Shown piece by piece: positions 7,020 to 7,441 of a stretch of DNA of 7,441 bases. Positions within the stretch are counted from its first letter, which is position 1. Every line of letters starts with the position of its first letter. The notes under the pieces are model-generated. The model did not search any database. It saw only the letters and a program-made list of their open reading frames with translations, and was not told where the DNA came from. The DNA is from Candidatus Altimarinota bacterium (GTDB lineage: Bacteria > Patescibacteriota > Gracilibacteria > BD1-5 > UBA6164): contig JAMOTX010000042.1 of NCBI GenBank assembly GCA_027062145.1, positions 1 to 7,441 of the forward strand. The letters are read 5' to 3'. Made by a program: the position numbers and the translations under genes.

Positions 7020-7441
7020 CTACTCACCATTTAATAATTTGCTCATAAGTTCTTTAACTGAAATTATTTCATTTGCCTTGTAACCATTGGTTCCAGTAAA
7101 AAATAATCCAGTATCTGATTTACCAAAGATAGTATCAGATAATCTATCTGCAATACAATATCCAACATCTTTAGCACCTTTTCCATTTTCACATGGAGAT
7201 ACACAATTGGAAACACATTTTATTTTAGGAGCCTCATTTTTTTTCATTAAATCATGTATGTTAGAAGTAATACTTCTTGAAGGAAATCCAACTGGAGAAC
7301 CTTTTAGAGTTATATCTTCTTTTTTAGCATTCAAAATTGTCATTTTGTGTTCTAGACTCGTATCACATTCATCTGTCATAACAAATCTAGTACCCATTTG
7401 TACACCTGCGCATCCAATATCAATATAATATTCGATATCTT
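7020..7441 (-). CDS. Nitronate monooxygenase / FabK-like FMN enzyme, C-terminal part (start beyond the window)
   Basis: The visible 139 whole codons are the C-terminal part of a TIM-barrel flavoprotein of the 2-nitropropane dioxygenase/FabK family. Such enzymes oxidise alkyl nitronates with FMN or, as FabK, reduce enoyl-ACP; which of these applies here cannot be told. The phosphate-binding end GCAGVQMGTRFVMTDEC matches the family pattern GAxGVQMGTRF. LKGSPVGFPSRSI matches the segment following it. GYCIADRL, DTGLFFTGTNGYKA and ISVKELMSKLLNGE match the C-terminus of the bacterial subgroup. Four cysteines (KC-x3-C-x3-C-x11-C) resemble the Cys cluster of that subgroup and may bind an iron-sulfur centre (inferred). 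It ends in TAG, while every other gene here ends in TAA. All 13 glycines are GGA or GGT, none UGA, unlike its neighbours. Confidence 0.88.
   Translation of the reverse strand, partial: DIEYYIDIGCAGVQMGTRFVMTDECDTSLEHKMTILNAKKEDITLKGSPVGFPSRSITSNIHDLMKKNEAPKIKCVSNCVSPCENGKGAKDVGYCIADRLSDTIFGKSDTGLFFTGTNGYKANEIISVKELMSKLLNGE

Noticed and set aside
7087..7428. A 113-codon plus-strand open frame opposite the nitronate monooxygenase
   Set aside because: The minus strand carries clear family motifs through the whole stretch; the plus reading has none.
1..7441. Mycoplasma/Spiroplasma origin with UGA = Trp (code 4), suggested by low GC and in-frame TGA
   Set aside because: UGA would put Trp at invariant Gly positions of the epimerase (TWQH, VHWDT, HVEAW, TDSW) and of the SPFH protein; Gly fits every case and TGG still encodes Trp.

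Overview
The window is about three-quarters A+T and comes from a bacterium that reads UGA as glycine (genetic code 25). This points to the Candidate Phyla Radiation lineages Absconditabacteria (SR1) or Gracilibacteria (BD1-5). UGA falls on textbook glycines: TGQH, VHGDT, HVEAG, RRENTG and TDSG in a UDP-GlcNAc 2-epimerase, and the AEG of an SPFH protein. TGG is still used for Trp. A Mycoplasma code (UGA = Trp) would put Trp at all these glycines; a standard code would shatter every gene except the last. By hand count, eight genes plus one small ORF carry about 100 UGA and 26 GGN codons. All CDS entries below are read with UGA = Gly.

Layout. (1) Bases 2-577, plus strand: C-terminal part of an unrecognised helical protein, ending in a palindromic terminator shared with the convergent epimerase. 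(2) Bases 604-1995, minus: a UDP-GlcNAc 2-epimerase (WecB type) with an unusual insertion. (3) Bases 2061-4685, minus: three tandem, related DMT/EamA-like 10-helix membrane proteins, 4-5 bases apart, preceded by a charged cytosolic protein (4708-5328); these four probably form one operon. (4) Bases 5453-6415, plus: a stomatin/HIR-like SPFH protein, divergent from that operon. (5) Bases 6449-6923, minus: a Cys-rich 111-residue protein and a tentative 42-codon ORF. (6) Bases 7020-7441, minus: C-terminal part of a nitronate monooxygenase/FabK-like flavoenzyme.

Two code-level signals stand out beyond UGA = Gly. First, the only CGN codons in the window are four CGG codons, at two homologous sites in two of the transporters, and these might be Trp. 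Second, the nitronate monooxygenase fragment uses no UGA for any of its 13 glycines, which suggests recent acquisition or a contig join.

The transporters and the epimerase could together serve surface-sugar or nutrient handling in a host-dependent cell, but that is inference from adjacency. No tRNA, rRNA, CRISPR array or insertion sequence was seen.
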